Shown here in pieces: positions 42,355 through 50,524 of a DNA stretch of 64,000 bases. Origin of the DNA: Streptomyces resistomycificus (GTDB lineage Bacteria; Actinomycetota; Actinomycetes; Streptomycetales; Streptomycetaceae); the NCBI RefSeq assembly GCF_001514265.1, contig NZ_KQ948992.1, forward strand, positions 424,086 through 488,085, written 5' to 3'. The stretch's first letter is position 1, and each line of letters begins with the position of its first letter. The position numbers were made by a program, and so were the translations under genes. The notes beneath the pieces are model-generated. The model had not been told where the DNA came from. It was given only the letters and a program-made list of their open reading frames with translations, and ran no database searches.

Positions 42355-42998
42355 AGATCGTCCTCGCCGAGGACAGCGTGCTGCTGCGCGAGGGCGTCGC
42401 CGGACTGCTCGCCCGCTTCGGCCACCAGGTGCTCGCCGCCGTCGGCGACGCGGACGCCCTCCTCGCGGCGGTCGCCGGGCACGGGCCGGACGTCGACGTG
42501 GTCGTCACGGACGTACGGATGCCGCCCGGCTTCCAGGACGAGGGCCTGCACGCGGCCGTGCGACTGCGCGAGGAACGGCCAGGGCTGCCCGTGCTGGTCC
42601 TCAGCCAGTACGTGCAGCGGGCGTACGCCGCCGACCTCCTCGACTCCGGCGACGGCACGGGAGTCGGCTATCTGCTCAAGGACCGGGTGGGCCAGGTCGA
42701 GGAGTTCGAGGCCGCGCTGCGGGAGGTCGCGGCCGGTGGCACGGTCGTCGATCCCGAAGTCGTACGACAGTTGCTGCGCAGGCGACGGGATCCGCTCGCG
42801 CGGCTCACCCCCCGGGAGCGGGAGGTGCTGGCGCTGATCGCGGAGGGGAAGTCGAACGGGGCGATCGCCCGGACCCTGGTGGTGTCGGAGGCCGCCGTCG
42901 GCAAGCACATCGGCGGCATCCTCACCAAGCTGGACCTGCCGCCGGCGGACGACGTCCACCGACGGGTGCTGGCGGTGCTCGCCTACCTCAGGAGCTGA
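42324..42998 (+). CDS. LuxR-type response regulator
   Basis: 224 residues from TTG 42324, with GGAG upstream inside the kinase gene. The receiver domain has IVLAEDSVLLREGVAGLL with the acidic pair, the phosphoacceptor Asp in VVVTDVRMPP, and the switch region VLVLSQYVQ with Lys in YLLKDRV. The C-terminal LuxR HTH is LTPREREVLALIAEGKSNGAIARTLVVSEAAVGKHI. It is the partner of the overlapping kinase and the likely activator of the divergent ABC exporter. Its 3' end overlaps the convergent GNAT gene by 11 bp. Confidence 0.94.
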   Translation: MPADASDRPLKIVLAEDSVLLREGVAGLLARFGHQVLAAVGDADALLAAVAGHGPDVDVVVTDVRMPPGFQDEGLHAAVRLREERPGLPVLVLSQYVQRAYAADLLDSGDGTGVGYLLKDRVGQVEEFEAALREVAAGGTVVDPEVVRQLLRRRRDPLARLTPREREVLALIAEGKSNGAIARTLVVSEAAVGKHIGGILTKLDLPPADDVHRRVLAVLAYLRS

Positions 42999-43470
42999 GG
43001 GCCTTCGCGAAGCACCGGCTCGCCTCGTACTCCCGGTAGTAGCCGAACTTGGCACACGGCTCGTAGTCGCAGGAGGTGTAGAGGGCGATGGCCTCCGGCT
43101 GCTCGGTGCCGGTCTCCAGGACCATGCGCCGGCGGCCGGCCTCGCGGGCGTCCTCCTCCAGGGCGCTCAGGATGCGCCGGGCGAGGCCGCGGCCGCGCAT
43201 CGTCTCCACGACGAACATCCGCTTGATCTCGGCGTCCCCGTCGAGGTTGCCCTCGTCGTTCGTGTCCTGGGCGCGCCAGCCGCCCGTGGCGACGGGGACG
43301 TCGTTCTCGTCGTACGCGATCAGGTACACGCCGTTCGGCGGCCGGAAGTCCTCCGGGGCCAGGGTGGTGGCGTCGCCGCCGTCGCCGTAGCGGCGGTGGT
43401 ACTCGGCCTGGACCTCGTCGTTCAGCTTGACTGCGTCAGGGTGGTCGAACGAGACGCGACGTATATGCAT
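42988..43470 (-). CDS. GNAT family N-acetyltransferase
   Basis: 160 residues from ATG 43470. The acetyl-CoA-binding motif is KRMFVVETMRGRGLARRILSALEEDAREAG, and MVLETGTEQPEAIALYTSCDYEPCAKFGYY follows as the C-terminal GNAT half. It resembles small single-domain acetyltransferases acting on metabolites or antibiotics. The substrate is not predictable. It converges on the response regulator with a short overlap and diverges from the exonuclease III gene across 66 bp. Confidence 0.88.
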   Translation of the reverse strand: MHIRRVSFDHPDAVKLNDEVQAEYHRRYGDGGDATTLAPEDFRPPNGVYLIAYDENDVPVATGGWRAQDTNDEGNLDGDAEIKRMFVVETMRGRGLARRILSALEEDAREAGRRRMVLETGTEQPEAIALYTSCDYEPCAKFGYYREYEASRCFAKALSS

Positions 43471-43536
43471 GTGGGATACCGTATATCAATTCATTCCAAG
43501 GCGGGACTCGGTCCAGTGTGCCGGTATCGTGCCCGG

Positions 43537-44340
43537 GTGCTGACTGTGACCACTGTGAACGTGAACGGGTTGCGCGCCGCCGCGAAGAAGGGCTTCGTGG
43601 AATGGCTCGCGGAGACCTCCGCCGACGTGCTCTGCCTCCAGGAGGTGCGCGCGGAGCCGCAGCAGCTGCCCGAGCACGTCCGTGCCCCCGAAGGCTGGCA
43701 CGTGCTGCACGCCCCCGCCGCCGCGAAGGGCCGGGCCGGTGTCTCCCTCTACACCCGCCGCGAGCCCGACCGGGTCCGGGTCGGTTTCGGCTCGGCCGAG
43801 TTCGACGGCAGCGGGCGCTACGTCGAGGCCGACCTGCCCGGCGTCACCGTTGCCTCCCTCTACCTGCCCTCCGGTGAGGTCGGCACCGAACGGCAGGACG
43901 AGAAGGTCCGCTTCATGGGCGAGTTCCTCGCCCACCTCAAGGAACTGCGCGAGCGCGCCGCCGCCGACGGCCGCGAGGTCGTCGTCTGCGGCGACTGGAA
44001 CATCGCCCACCAGCAGGCGGACCTCAAGAACTGGCGCGGCAACACCAAGAACTCCGGGTTCCTGCCGGAGGAGCGGGCGTGGCTGGGGCAGGTCCTCGAC
44101 GAGGTGGACGGCGGCTACGTCGACGTCGTGCGGGCGCTGCACCCGGAGGCCGAGGGGCCGTACACGTGGTGGTCGTACCGGGGGCGGGCTTTCGACAACG
44201 ATGCGGGATGGAGAATTGACCTCGCCGTGGCGACGCCCGGGCTCGCGGGCCGTGCCGTCAAGGCGTATGTCGAGCGGGCCGGCAGCCATGAGGAGCGGTG
44301 GTCGGACCATGCTCCTGTGACAGTGGTCTTCGACATGTGA
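43537..44340 (+). CDS. xth: Exodeoxyribonuclease III
   Basis: 267 residues from GTG 43537. An extended in-frame start at 43396 lies inside the divergent GNAT gene and was rejected. Motifs of the exonuclease III/APE1 family are VTTVNVNGLRAAAKKGF, the metal Glu in VLCLQEVRAE, the catalytic VVVCGDWNIAHQ, TWWSYRGRAFDNDAGWRIDL, and the terminal ERWSDHAPVTVVFD with Asp-His. It cleaves at abasic sites and removes 3' blocks in base-excision repair. The length matches the family. The transcript ends at a hairpin 5 bp after the stop. Confidence 0.95.
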   Translation: MLTVTTVNVNGLRAAAKKGFVEWLAETSADVLCLQEVRAEPQQLPEHVRAPEGWHVLHAPAAAKGRAGVSLYTRREPDRVRVGFGSAEFDGSGRYVEADLPGVTVASLYLPSGEVGTERQDEKVRFMGEFLAHLKELRERAAADGREVVVCGDWNIAHQQADLKNWRGNTKNSGFLPEERAWLGQVLDEVDGGYVDVVRALHPEAEGPYTWWSYRGRAFDNDAGWRIDLAVATPGLAGRAVKAYVERAGSHEERWSDHAPVTVVFDM

Positions 44341-44344
44341 CCGG

Positions 44345-44379
44345 CCGTGGGAGTGCCGACACCTTCGACACTCCCACGG
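44345..44379. terminator. Terminator between exonuclease III and recombinase genes
   Basis: CCGTGGGAGTG and its exact complement CACTCCCACGG flank a 13-base loop between two convergent stops, so it can serve both strands. Confidence 0.8.
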
Positions 44380-44391
44380 TTGCCGTGTGAC

Positions 44392-45681
44392 TCAGAGGCG
44401 CGCGCGGCGTGTGAAGGTCAAGCGGGACGTGTCCGGCCCGGTGAGGCGGGAGGGGGCACCGCCGGAGCGCCCCTTTCCGACGGTGACGACGACGCCGTCG
44501 CGGAGGAGGCGTTCGCGCGGCACGTCGCCGTCTGTTGCCGCCACGCGGCGGTAGCGGCTCAGAACATAGCCCTCAAGCCAGTCGGAGCGCATCGCGGCGG
44601 GGGCTGGACAGACCTCGCCTCGTGCTGTGGTGCGGCACACGTAATCGCCGTAGGGATAGCCCTTCCTGATGGCGAAGTACATGCGGCCGTCACAGCCGGA
44701 GCAGTATGCGACTCCGGTGAGGAGCGCGGTCGTGCCGCGCCTCGGGCTGCGGGTTCCGTTGGAGCGCCTCAGAAGGGCATCCTGCAGCACGTCGAACTCG
44801 TCGTTGGTCAGCAGTGACTCTCCGATGAGGACCGGGTCGCCTGACTCGTCGCGGACCGTCTGTCCGCCGTGGGTCCGGTGGCCCATGAGTGATGGGCTGC
44901 GCAGCACCTTGGACAGGGTGCCCGACGTCCAGCGGAACCGTTCGAAGTCACGTCCGTGACGGCGACCGCCCATCGGGCGCCCCTGGAGTTGGGCGTGGCG
45001 GTCACGCGGCACGGGCACCCTGGACTCGTTCAACCGACGTGCGATGGCGATCAAGGACCGTCCCGCGTGTACGTCCTCGATGATCGTGCGGACGAGGGCG
45101 GCGGATTCCGGATCGGGAGCCAGGCACCATCCGCTGCCCGAGGGGTGCGGCGCCTTCCGGTAGCCGAACGGGACCAGTCCGCCTCCGTAGCGGCCGGCCG
45201 CGCGCAGTGCTTCGTGGCTGCTCGTGAGCCGATTCGAGATGGTGCGGGCTTCTTGCTCCGCGTCGTGGGCCAATTCCATGCACCGCCGGATTGTGCAGCC
45301 GTCCGCCCGGGGCGTCACCACAATCGGGTGGCCCGCTTCCGGCATTGCGAACACGAGTGTTCTGGCGTGCTGCCGTCCCCAGGCGACCAACTCGGCCATG
45401 TGCGCCACGGAACGCACGGCCCGGTCCACGTGCGACCACACGACGGCTTCGTACTCCTGAGGCCGTCGGAGCCAGGACGCCAAGGAGGGCCGCTCGAACG
45501 GCGATGTCGTGCGGGCTGAGATGCCCAGGTCCGATGCCTCGGCGACCAGCGTGAAGCCGAGCCTCGCAGCGGATACATGGATGGCGGACCGCTGTCGCTC
45601 CGGTGAAGTGGTCACGCTGGTGACGCAGCTGAGGCGCAGGGAGGCAATGGCTCTTGGGGGTTCAGGACTACGCTTGGGCAT
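44392..45681 (-). CDS. Large serine recombinase, stand-alone
   Basis: 429 residues from ATG 45681. The N-terminal resolvase/invertase domain starts ASLRLSCVTSVTTSPERQRSAI with the probable nucleophile Ser18. The recombinase domain follows (GLVPFGYRKAPHPSGSGW, IARRLNESRVPVPRDR, LSKVLRSPSLMGHRTHGG). A zinc ribbon is visible as CSGCDGRMYFAIRKGYPYG-DYVC ... EVCPAP. Such enzymes integrate phages or elements at att sites. Here there is no excisionase, phage or plasmid gene beside it and no evident att repeat, so it is either a self-contained integrase relic or the last gene of a decayed element. The C-terminal coiled-coil part is short for the family. Confidence 0.87.
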   Translation of the reverse strand: MPKRSPEPPRAIASLRLSCVTSVTTSPERQRSAIHVSAARLGFTLVAEASDLGISARTTSPFERPSLASWLRRPQEYEAVVWSHVDRAVRSVAHMAELVAWGRQHARTLVFAMPEAGHPIVVTPRADGCTIRRCMELAHDAEQEARTISNRLTSSHEALRAAGRYGGGLVPFGYRKAPHPSGSGWCLAPDPESAALVRTIIEDVHAGRSLIAIARRLNESRVPVPRDRHAQLQGRPMGGRRHGRDFERFRWTSGTLSKVLRSPSLMGHRTHGGQTVRDESGDPVLIGESLLTNDEFDVLQDALLRRSNGTRSPRRGTTALLTGVAYCSGCDGRMYFAIRKGYPYGDYVCRTTARGEVCPAPAAMRSDWLEGYVLSRYRRVAATDGDVPRERLLRDGVVVTVGKGRSGGAPSRLTGPDTSRLTFTRRARL

Positions 45682-45851
45682 GTCGACGCTCCTCGAAAGT
45701 GTCGGCCGTACCCCGGGACTGGTCGCACAGTCGCCGGGGCCTTTCGGTCACACTCTCGGAGTGGGAACGTGGCTTCGCCTGCGACTATCCGGAAAGTGCC
45801 TCAATAGAGTGAATGTCTGTAAATTGCTGGATGGTTGAGGTGTGAGGCGTT

Positions 45852-46517
45852 CTAGTTCCGCTTGCGCAACCGTCGGTCCAGTGCCAGGGACAGTTCCGCC
45901 TCCACCACGCTGCGGGCCAGGGGGCGCATGCGCTGGAGGTCCTCCTCGGGGGCGTGGCGCAGGACCAGGTCGGCGAACAGGTCGGCCAGGGCGTCGGCGT
46001 GTTCGCGGACGCGTCGGCCGGCGTCCAGGACCTCCGCCAGGGGGATGCCCTCGCGGACCAGGGCGGAGGAGACGTCGAGGAGACGGCGGCTGACGTGGAC
46101 GATCTCGGTGCCGTCGGTGCCGAGGTAGCCCAGGTCCAGGGCGGCGGCGAGGTTCTCCGGGGTGACCTGGCCCTCGAAGCGGTCGGCGAGTTCCTCGGGG
46201 GTGAGGCGGACCGGGATCTCCTCGGTGGGAGTGTCCATGCCGAGGAGCTCGCCCACGTTGCGGCCGTTCTCGAAGGCCTCGGCCAGTTCCGCGATGCTGC
46301 TGAGGGTGTGGCCGCGTTCCAGCAGGGCCGCGATGGTGCGCAGCCGGGCCAGGTGGTCGTCGTCGTACCAGGCGATGCGGCCCTCGCGGCGGGGCGGGGC
46401 GATCAGTTTGCGTTCGCGGTAGAAGCGCAGGGTGCGCACGGGGATGCCGGCCAGGCGGGCCAGTTCCTCCATGCGGTACTCGCGCGGGCCGTCGCGTCCT
46501 GCTCCCTCTTCTGCCAC
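45852..46517 (-). CDS. MerR family transcriptional regulator
   Basis: 221 residues from ATG 46517. The MerR DNA-binding domain is YRMEELARLAGIPVRTLRFYRERKLIAPPRREGRIAWYDDDHLARL, followed by the linker helix ERGHTLSSIAELAEAFENG. The ~130-residue C-terminal effector part has no metal-binding Cys and is probably a small-molecule sensor of the TipAL-like or unknown kind. It diverges from the monooxygenase operon across 126 bp, so control of that operon is likely. No clear dyad was seen in the promoter region. Confidence 0.88.
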   Translation of the reverse strand: MAEEGAGRDGPREYRMEELARLAGIPVRTLRFYRERKLIAPPRREGRIAWYDDDHLARLRTIAALLERGHTLSSIAELAEAFENGRNVGELLGMDTPTEEIPVRLTPEELADRFEGQVTPENLAAALDLGYLGTDGTEIVHVSRRLLDVSSALVREGIPLAEVLDAGRRVREHADALADLFADLVLRHAPEEDLQRMRPLARSVVEAELSLALDRRLRKRN

Positions 46518-46643
46518 GTCGGCACCCTATGTTGTACCGCCGGTAACTTTCCTTCCCCCGGACCCCTACCCATCGGTACGGAGCTGCTCTACCCTCCCAT
46601 TGCGCCAGTGTTCACTGGCGGAGTCGCAGGGAAGGTCGTCGGT

Positions 46644-48143
46644 ATGACCGAACACGAGCATGTGCGGGTGGCGGTGATCGGGTCCGGGTTCGGCGGACTG
46701 GGTGCCGCCGTACGGCTGCGGCGCGAGGGAGTCACCGACTTCGTCGTCCTGGAACGGGCCGACAGCGTCGGCGGCACCTGGCGGGACAACACCTATCCGG
46801 GGTGCGCCTGCGACGTGCCGTCCCACCTGTACTCGTTCTCCTTCGCGCCCAACGCCCACTGGCCGCGCACCTTCTCCGGGCAGCAGCACATCCGGGCCTA
46901 CCTGGAGCACGTGGCCGACGTGTTCCGGCTCCGCCCGCACCTCCGCTTCGGCTCCGAGGTGAAGATGATGACCTGGGACGCGGACAAGCTCCGCTGGGAC
47001 ATCGAGACCAGCTCCGGACGGCTGTCCGCGGACTTCGTCGTCTCCGCCACCGGGCCGCTCTCCGACCCGAAGACCCCGGACATCCCGGGGCTGGACTCCT
47101 TCCCCGGCAAGGTCTTCCACTCCGCCCGCTGGGACCACGACTACGACCTGCGCGGCAAGCGGGTCGCCATGGTGGGGACCGGCGCCTCCGCCATCCAGAT
47201 CGTGCCGGCCATCCAGCCGGAGGTGGCGCGGCTGACGCTGTTCCAGCGCACTCCGCCCTGGGTGATGCCCCGTGTGGACCGGGCGATCAGCGCGGCGGAG
47301 CGCCGGATCCACCAGACCCTGCCCCTCACCGCGCAGATCCGGCGCGGACTGCTGTGGGGCATCAGGGAGTTGCAGGTCCAGGCGTTCACCAAGCACCCCA
47401 ACCAGCTCGGCCTGGTCGAGAGGCTGGCCAGACAGAACATGGCCCGGGCCATCAAGGACCCGGAGACGCGCGCCAAGCTCACGCCCGACTACCGCATCGG
47501 CTGCAAGCGGATCCTGCTGTCCCGTGACTACTATCCGGCCCTCGCCCGGCCCAACGTCGACCTCGTCGCGAGCGGACTCGGCGAGATCCGCGGCTCCACG
47601 CTCGTCGCCGCCGACGGCACCGAGGCCGAGGTCGACGCCATCGTGTTCGGCACCGGCTTCCACGTCACGGACATGCCCATCGCCGACCGCGTGGTGGGCG
47701 CCGACGGGCGGACCCTCGCCGAGGCGTGGAAGGGCGGCATGGAGGCGCTGCGGGGCGCCTCGGCCGCCGGGTTCCCGAACTGGATGACCGTCATCGGCCC
47801 CAACACCGGCCTAGGGAACTCCTCGATGATCCTGATGATCGAGTCCCAGCTGAACTACATGGCCGACTTCGTCCGGCAGTTGGACGTCCTCGGCGGCCGG
47901 GTCGCCCTCGACGCCCGCCCCGCCGCGGTGCGGGCGTGGAACCACCGGGTGCAGGAGCGCATGAAGCGCACCGTGTGGAACACGGGCGGCTGCACCAGCT
48001 GGTACCTGGACGCGAACGGCCGCAACAGCACCGTCTGGCCCGGCACGACGAGCGAGTTCCGGCGGGCGACGCGGCGCGTGGACCTCGCGGAGTACGACGT
48101 CCTGCGCGCCGGTGACCGCGAGAACGCCGAGGTGACCGCATGA
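46644..48143 (+). CDS. Flavin-dependent Baeyer-Villiger monooxygenase
   Basis: 499 residues from ATG 46644 with GGGAAGG upstream. The frame is open to 45954, but those upstream codons run through the divergent merR gene. It has FAD motif VIGSGFGGLGAAVRLR, NADPH motif VGTGASAIQIVPAI and the Baeyer-Villiger fingerprint FPGKVFHSARW (FxGxxxHxxxW). YSFSFAPNAHWPRTF is typical of phenylacetone or cyclohexanone monooxygenase relatives. It would convert a ketone to an ester or lactone using NADPH and O2 in the cytosol. It is the first gene of an operon coupled by ATGA overlaps with a hydrolase and an SDR, which together suggest oxidation, ester opening and alcohol/ketone conversion of one substrate. 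Confidence 0.92.
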   Translation: MTEHEHVRVAVIGSGFGGLGAAVRLRREGVTDFVVLERADSVGGTWRDNTYPGCACDVPSHLYSFSFAPNAHWPRTFSGQQHIRAYLEHVADVFRLRPHLRFGSEVKMMTWDADKLRWDIETSSGRLSADFVVSATGPLSDPKTPDIPGLDSFPGKVFHSARWDHDYDLRGKRVAMVGTGASAIQIVPAIQPEVARLTLFQRTPPWVMPRVDRAISAAERRIHQTLPLTAQIRRGLLWGIRELQVQAFTKHPNQLGLVERLARQNMARAIKDPETRAKLTPDYRIGCKRILLSRDYYPALARPNVDLVASGLGEIRGSTLVAADGTEAEVDAIVFGTGFHVTDMPIADRVVGADGRTLAEAWKGGMEALRGASAAGFPNWMTVIGPNTGLGNSSMILMIESQLNYMADFVRQLDVLGGRVALDARPAAVRAWNHRVQERMKRTVWNTGGCTSWYLDANGRNSTVWPGTTSEFRRATRRVDLAEYDVLRAGDRENAEVTA

Positions 48144-49066
48144 GCCGCCTGCTCCACGTCTCCACCGGCCCCTACGCCCCGCCCGTCCCCGCCCGCGAAC
48201 TCACCGCGGTCTCCGCCGACGGCGCCCGGCTGCACGTCGAGGTGCACGGGCCCGAGGGCGCGCCGGCCGTGGTCCTCGCCCACGGCTGGACCTGCTCGAC
48301 CGCCTTCTGGGCGGCGCAGGTACGGGACCTGTCCGTCGACCACCGGGTCATCGCCTACGATCAGCGCGGCCACGGCCGCAGCCCGGTCGGCGCCGCCTGC
48401 GGTACGGACCAGCTCGCCGACGACCTCGAAGCCGTCCTGGAGGCGACCCTCGCGCCGGGTGAGAAGGCCGTGATCGCCGGTCACTCCATGGGCGGCATGA
48501 CGGTGATGGCGGCCTCCGCGCGCCCCGGCTTCCGGGCGCACACGGCGGCCGTACTGCTGTGCAGCACGGGCTCCTCGCGGCTGGTCGCGGAGTCGACGGT
48601 CCTCCCGATCGGGCCGGGGCGGCTGCGCACCTGGCTGACCAAGCACGTCCTCGGTTCGCGCGCGCCCCTCGGGCCGGTCACGCCGCTCGCCCGGCGGATC
48701 CTCAAGTACGGGACGATGGGCGCCGGTTCGGCCCCGCACATGGTCGAGGCGTGCGCGCGGATCGTGCACGCCTGTCCGCGCAAGGTGCGTCACGCCTGGT
48801 CGGAGGTGCTGGGGCTGCTCGATCTCGACCACGCGGTACGGGAGTTGGCGGTGCCGACGGCCGTGATCGTGGGGTCGGCGGACCGGCTGACGCCTCCCGG
48901 GCAGGCCCGGGCGCTGGTCGCCGCGCTGCCGGACTGCGCGGGCCTGACCGAACTGCCCGGCGTCGGCCACATGACACCGATCGAGGCCCCCGAAGCGGTC
49001 ACCGGGAAGGTCCGGGAGCTCGTCACCACGTACATCCACACAGGTCAGGTCAGGGAGGGCGCATGA
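48140..49066 (+). CDS. Alpha/beta-fold hydrolase
   Basis: 308 residues from ATG 48140, overlapping the monooxygenase stop. The oxyanion strand is VVLAHGWTCSTAFW. The nucleophile elbow is GHSMGGM with Ser116. The acid position is in AVIVGSADRLTPP and the catalytic His in ELPGVGHMTPIEAPEAV. The likely job is hydrolysis of the ester or lactone made by the preceding Baeyer-Villiger enzyme. The substrate is unknown, and an epoxide hydrolase or haloperoxidase fold is not excluded by motif alone. Confidence 0.92.
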   Translation: MSRLLHVSTGPYAPPVPARELTAVSADGARLHVEVHGPEGAPAVVLAHGWTCSTAFWAAQVRDLSVDHRVIAYDQRGHGRSPVGAACGTDQLADDLEAVLEATLAPGEKAVIAGHSMGGMTVMAASARPGFRAHTAAVLLCSTGSSRLVAESTVLPIGPGRLRTWLTKHVLGSRAPLGPVTPLARRILKYGTMGAGSAPHMVEACARIVHACPRKVRHAWSEVLGLLDLDHAVRELAVPTAVIVGSADRLTPPGQARALVAALPDCAGLTELPGVGHMTPIEAPEAVTGKVRELVTTYIHTGQVREGA

Positions 49067-49947
49067 GCAGGGTCAGCCTCGAGGGTCAGGTCGCCGTGGT
49101 CACCGGTGCCGCGCGGGGTGTGGGGGAGTTGCTGGCCCGCAAGCTGTCCGCGCGTGGTGCGAAGGTGGCGCTGGTCGGCCTGGAGCCGGACGCGCTCAAG
49201 CAGGTCGCCGAGCGGCTGCACGGCGACTGCGACCACTGGTACGCCGACGTCACCGACCACGAGGCGATGGCGCGGGTGGCGCTGGAGGTCAAGGAGCGGT
49301 TCGGGAAGGTCGACATCGTCGTCGCCAACGCGGGGGTCGCCACCGGGGGTCCGTTCGTCGACTCCGATCCGGTGGCCTGGCGTCGGGTGATCGAGGTCAA
49401 CCTGATCGGGTCGGCGGTGACCGCGCGGGCCTTCCTGCCGGTGCTGACGGAGAGCCGGGGGTACCTGCTCCAGATCGCCTCGCTGGCGGCCATCACGCCG
49501 GCGCCGATGATGACGGCGTACTGCGCGTCCAAGTCGGGCGTGGAGGCGTACGCGCACAGTCTGCGGGCCGAAGTCGGGTACCGGGGCGTGCGGGTGGGCG
49601 TCGGGTACCTGTCGTGGACCGACACCGACATGGTGCGCGGGGCCGATCAGGACGACGTCATGCGGGAGTTGCGGCAGCGGCTGCCGTGGCCGGCCAACAA
49701 GACGTATCCGCTGGGGCCGGCGGTGGACCGGCTCGTCGCCGGGATCGAGCGCAGGTCGAGCCATGTGTACGGGCAGCGGTGGCTGCGGGGCATGCAGGGG
49801 GTGCGCGGGTATCTGCCGGCGGTCATCGGGACCGTCGGGCAGCGGGAGATGCGGCGCTTCGCCACCCGGCTGGAGGGGATGCGGACGGGGCTCGTCGGCG
49901 CAGGTGGGGCAGCGGACGAGGAGGCCCGCGCTACGCACCGTGACTGA
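49063..49947 (+). CDS. Short-chain dehydrogenase/reductase
   Basis: 294 residues from ATG 49063, again an ATGA overlap with the gene before. It has the cofactor motif VTGAARGVGELLARKL, then VVANAGVATGG (NNAG position), the catalytic Ser in LLQIASLAAI and YCASKSGVEAYAHSLRAE (YxxxK). The C-terminal extension with VYGQRWLRGMQGVRGYLPAVIG is typical of actinobacterial SDRs in lipid or steroid loci. It is an NAD(P)-dependent alcohol/ketone oxidoreductase and may make the ketone substrate of the operon's monooxygenase. Confidence 0.92.
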   Translation: MSRVSLEGQVAVVTGAARGVGELLARKLSARGAKVALVGLEPDALKQVAERLHGDCDHWYADVTDHEAMARVALEVKERFGKVDIVVANAGVATGGPFVDSDPVAWRRVIEVNLIGSAVTARAFLPVLTESRGYLLQIASLAAITPAPMMTAYCASKSGVEAYAHSLRAEVGYRGVRVGVGYLSWTDTDMVRGADQDDVMRELRQRLPWPANKTYPLGPAVDRLVAGIERRSSHVYGQRWLRGMQGVRGYLPAVIGTVGQREMRRFATRLEGMRTGLVGAGGAADEEARATHRD

Positions 49948-50042
49948 TCGACATGCGTCCTGTGACCGCCCGTGTGAATCTGGTCGAGGCCCCGCCAACG
50001 GGGCCCCAGAATTCCCCCTCACCCTCACGGGAGTGAACCCAC

Positions 50043-50285
50043 ATGGGTATGAAGGACAAGTTCCAGGACAAGTCGGAGCAGTGGCAGGAGCAGGCCAAGC
50101 AGAAGGTCCAGCAGGGCCGGGAGCAGGGCCGGGAGCAGGGTCGTGAGCCGGGTCGTGAGCCGGGTCGCGAGCGTGGCCAGGAGCGTGGCCGGCCGGGCGA
50201 GCCCATGCGGGACCGTGAAGAGGAGAGCGAGCGTCTTCGTCGTGACGAAGAGGACCGCCGCTTCGCGCAGGACTACGAGGCCTAG
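50043..50285 (+). CDS. Small charged repeat protein, CsbD-like
   Basis: 80 residues from ATG 50043. The start MGMKDKFQDKSEQWQEQAKQKV resembles the N-terminal helix of CsbD/YjbJ-type small stress proteins. The middle is a degenerate repeat of Gly-Arg-Glu-Gln/Pro units (GREQGREQGREPGREPGRE) encoded by near-identical 12-bp units. The end is acidic and Arg-rich (REEESERLRRDEEDRRFAQ). It is probably a disordered or helical soluble protein. The function is unknown. A clear terminator follows, so it forms its own transcript. Confidence 0.75.
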   Translation: MGMKDKFQDKSEQWQEQAKQKVQQGREQGREQGREPGREPGRERGQERGRPGEPMRDREEESERLRRDEEDRRFAQDYEA

Positions 50286-50309
50286 CCACCGCGCTCGGCT
50301 TGAGCGTTG

Positions 50310-50352
50310 AGAACGTGGGGTGCCCTTCTCTCCGGAGGGTGCCCCACGTTCT
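50310..50352. terminator. Terminator after the small charged protein gene
   Basis: AGAACGTGGGG pairs with CCCCACGTTCT, with an inner CCC/GGG pair set around a TCTCTCC loop, 25 bp after the stop codon. Confidence 0.8.
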
Positions 50353-50386
50353 TGCCTGCGTCGGGTGCGTTGTCGGGTGCGGGTGG

Positions 50387-50519
50387 GTGGGGGCTCGTCG
50401 CGCAGTTCCCCGCGCCCCTGGGTGGGTGTGCCTTGCGCTCGTTTTGAGGTGGGGGCTCGTCGTGCGGTTCCCCGCGCCCTGGGTGGGTGTGTCTTGCGCT
50501 CGCTTTGGGGTGGGGGCGC
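50387..50519. repeat. Tandem 62-bp repeat, about 2.1 copies
   Basis: Units start at 50387, 50449 and 50510 (partial), each opening GTGGGGGCTCGTCG followed by CAGTTCCCCGCGCCC-like sequence and GGGTGGGTGTG. The CAGTTCCCCGCGCCCC core recalls a sequence dispersed through many Streptomyces intergenic regions. The array lies just after the protease gene stop. Confidence 0.75.
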
Positions 50520-50524
50520 GTTCC

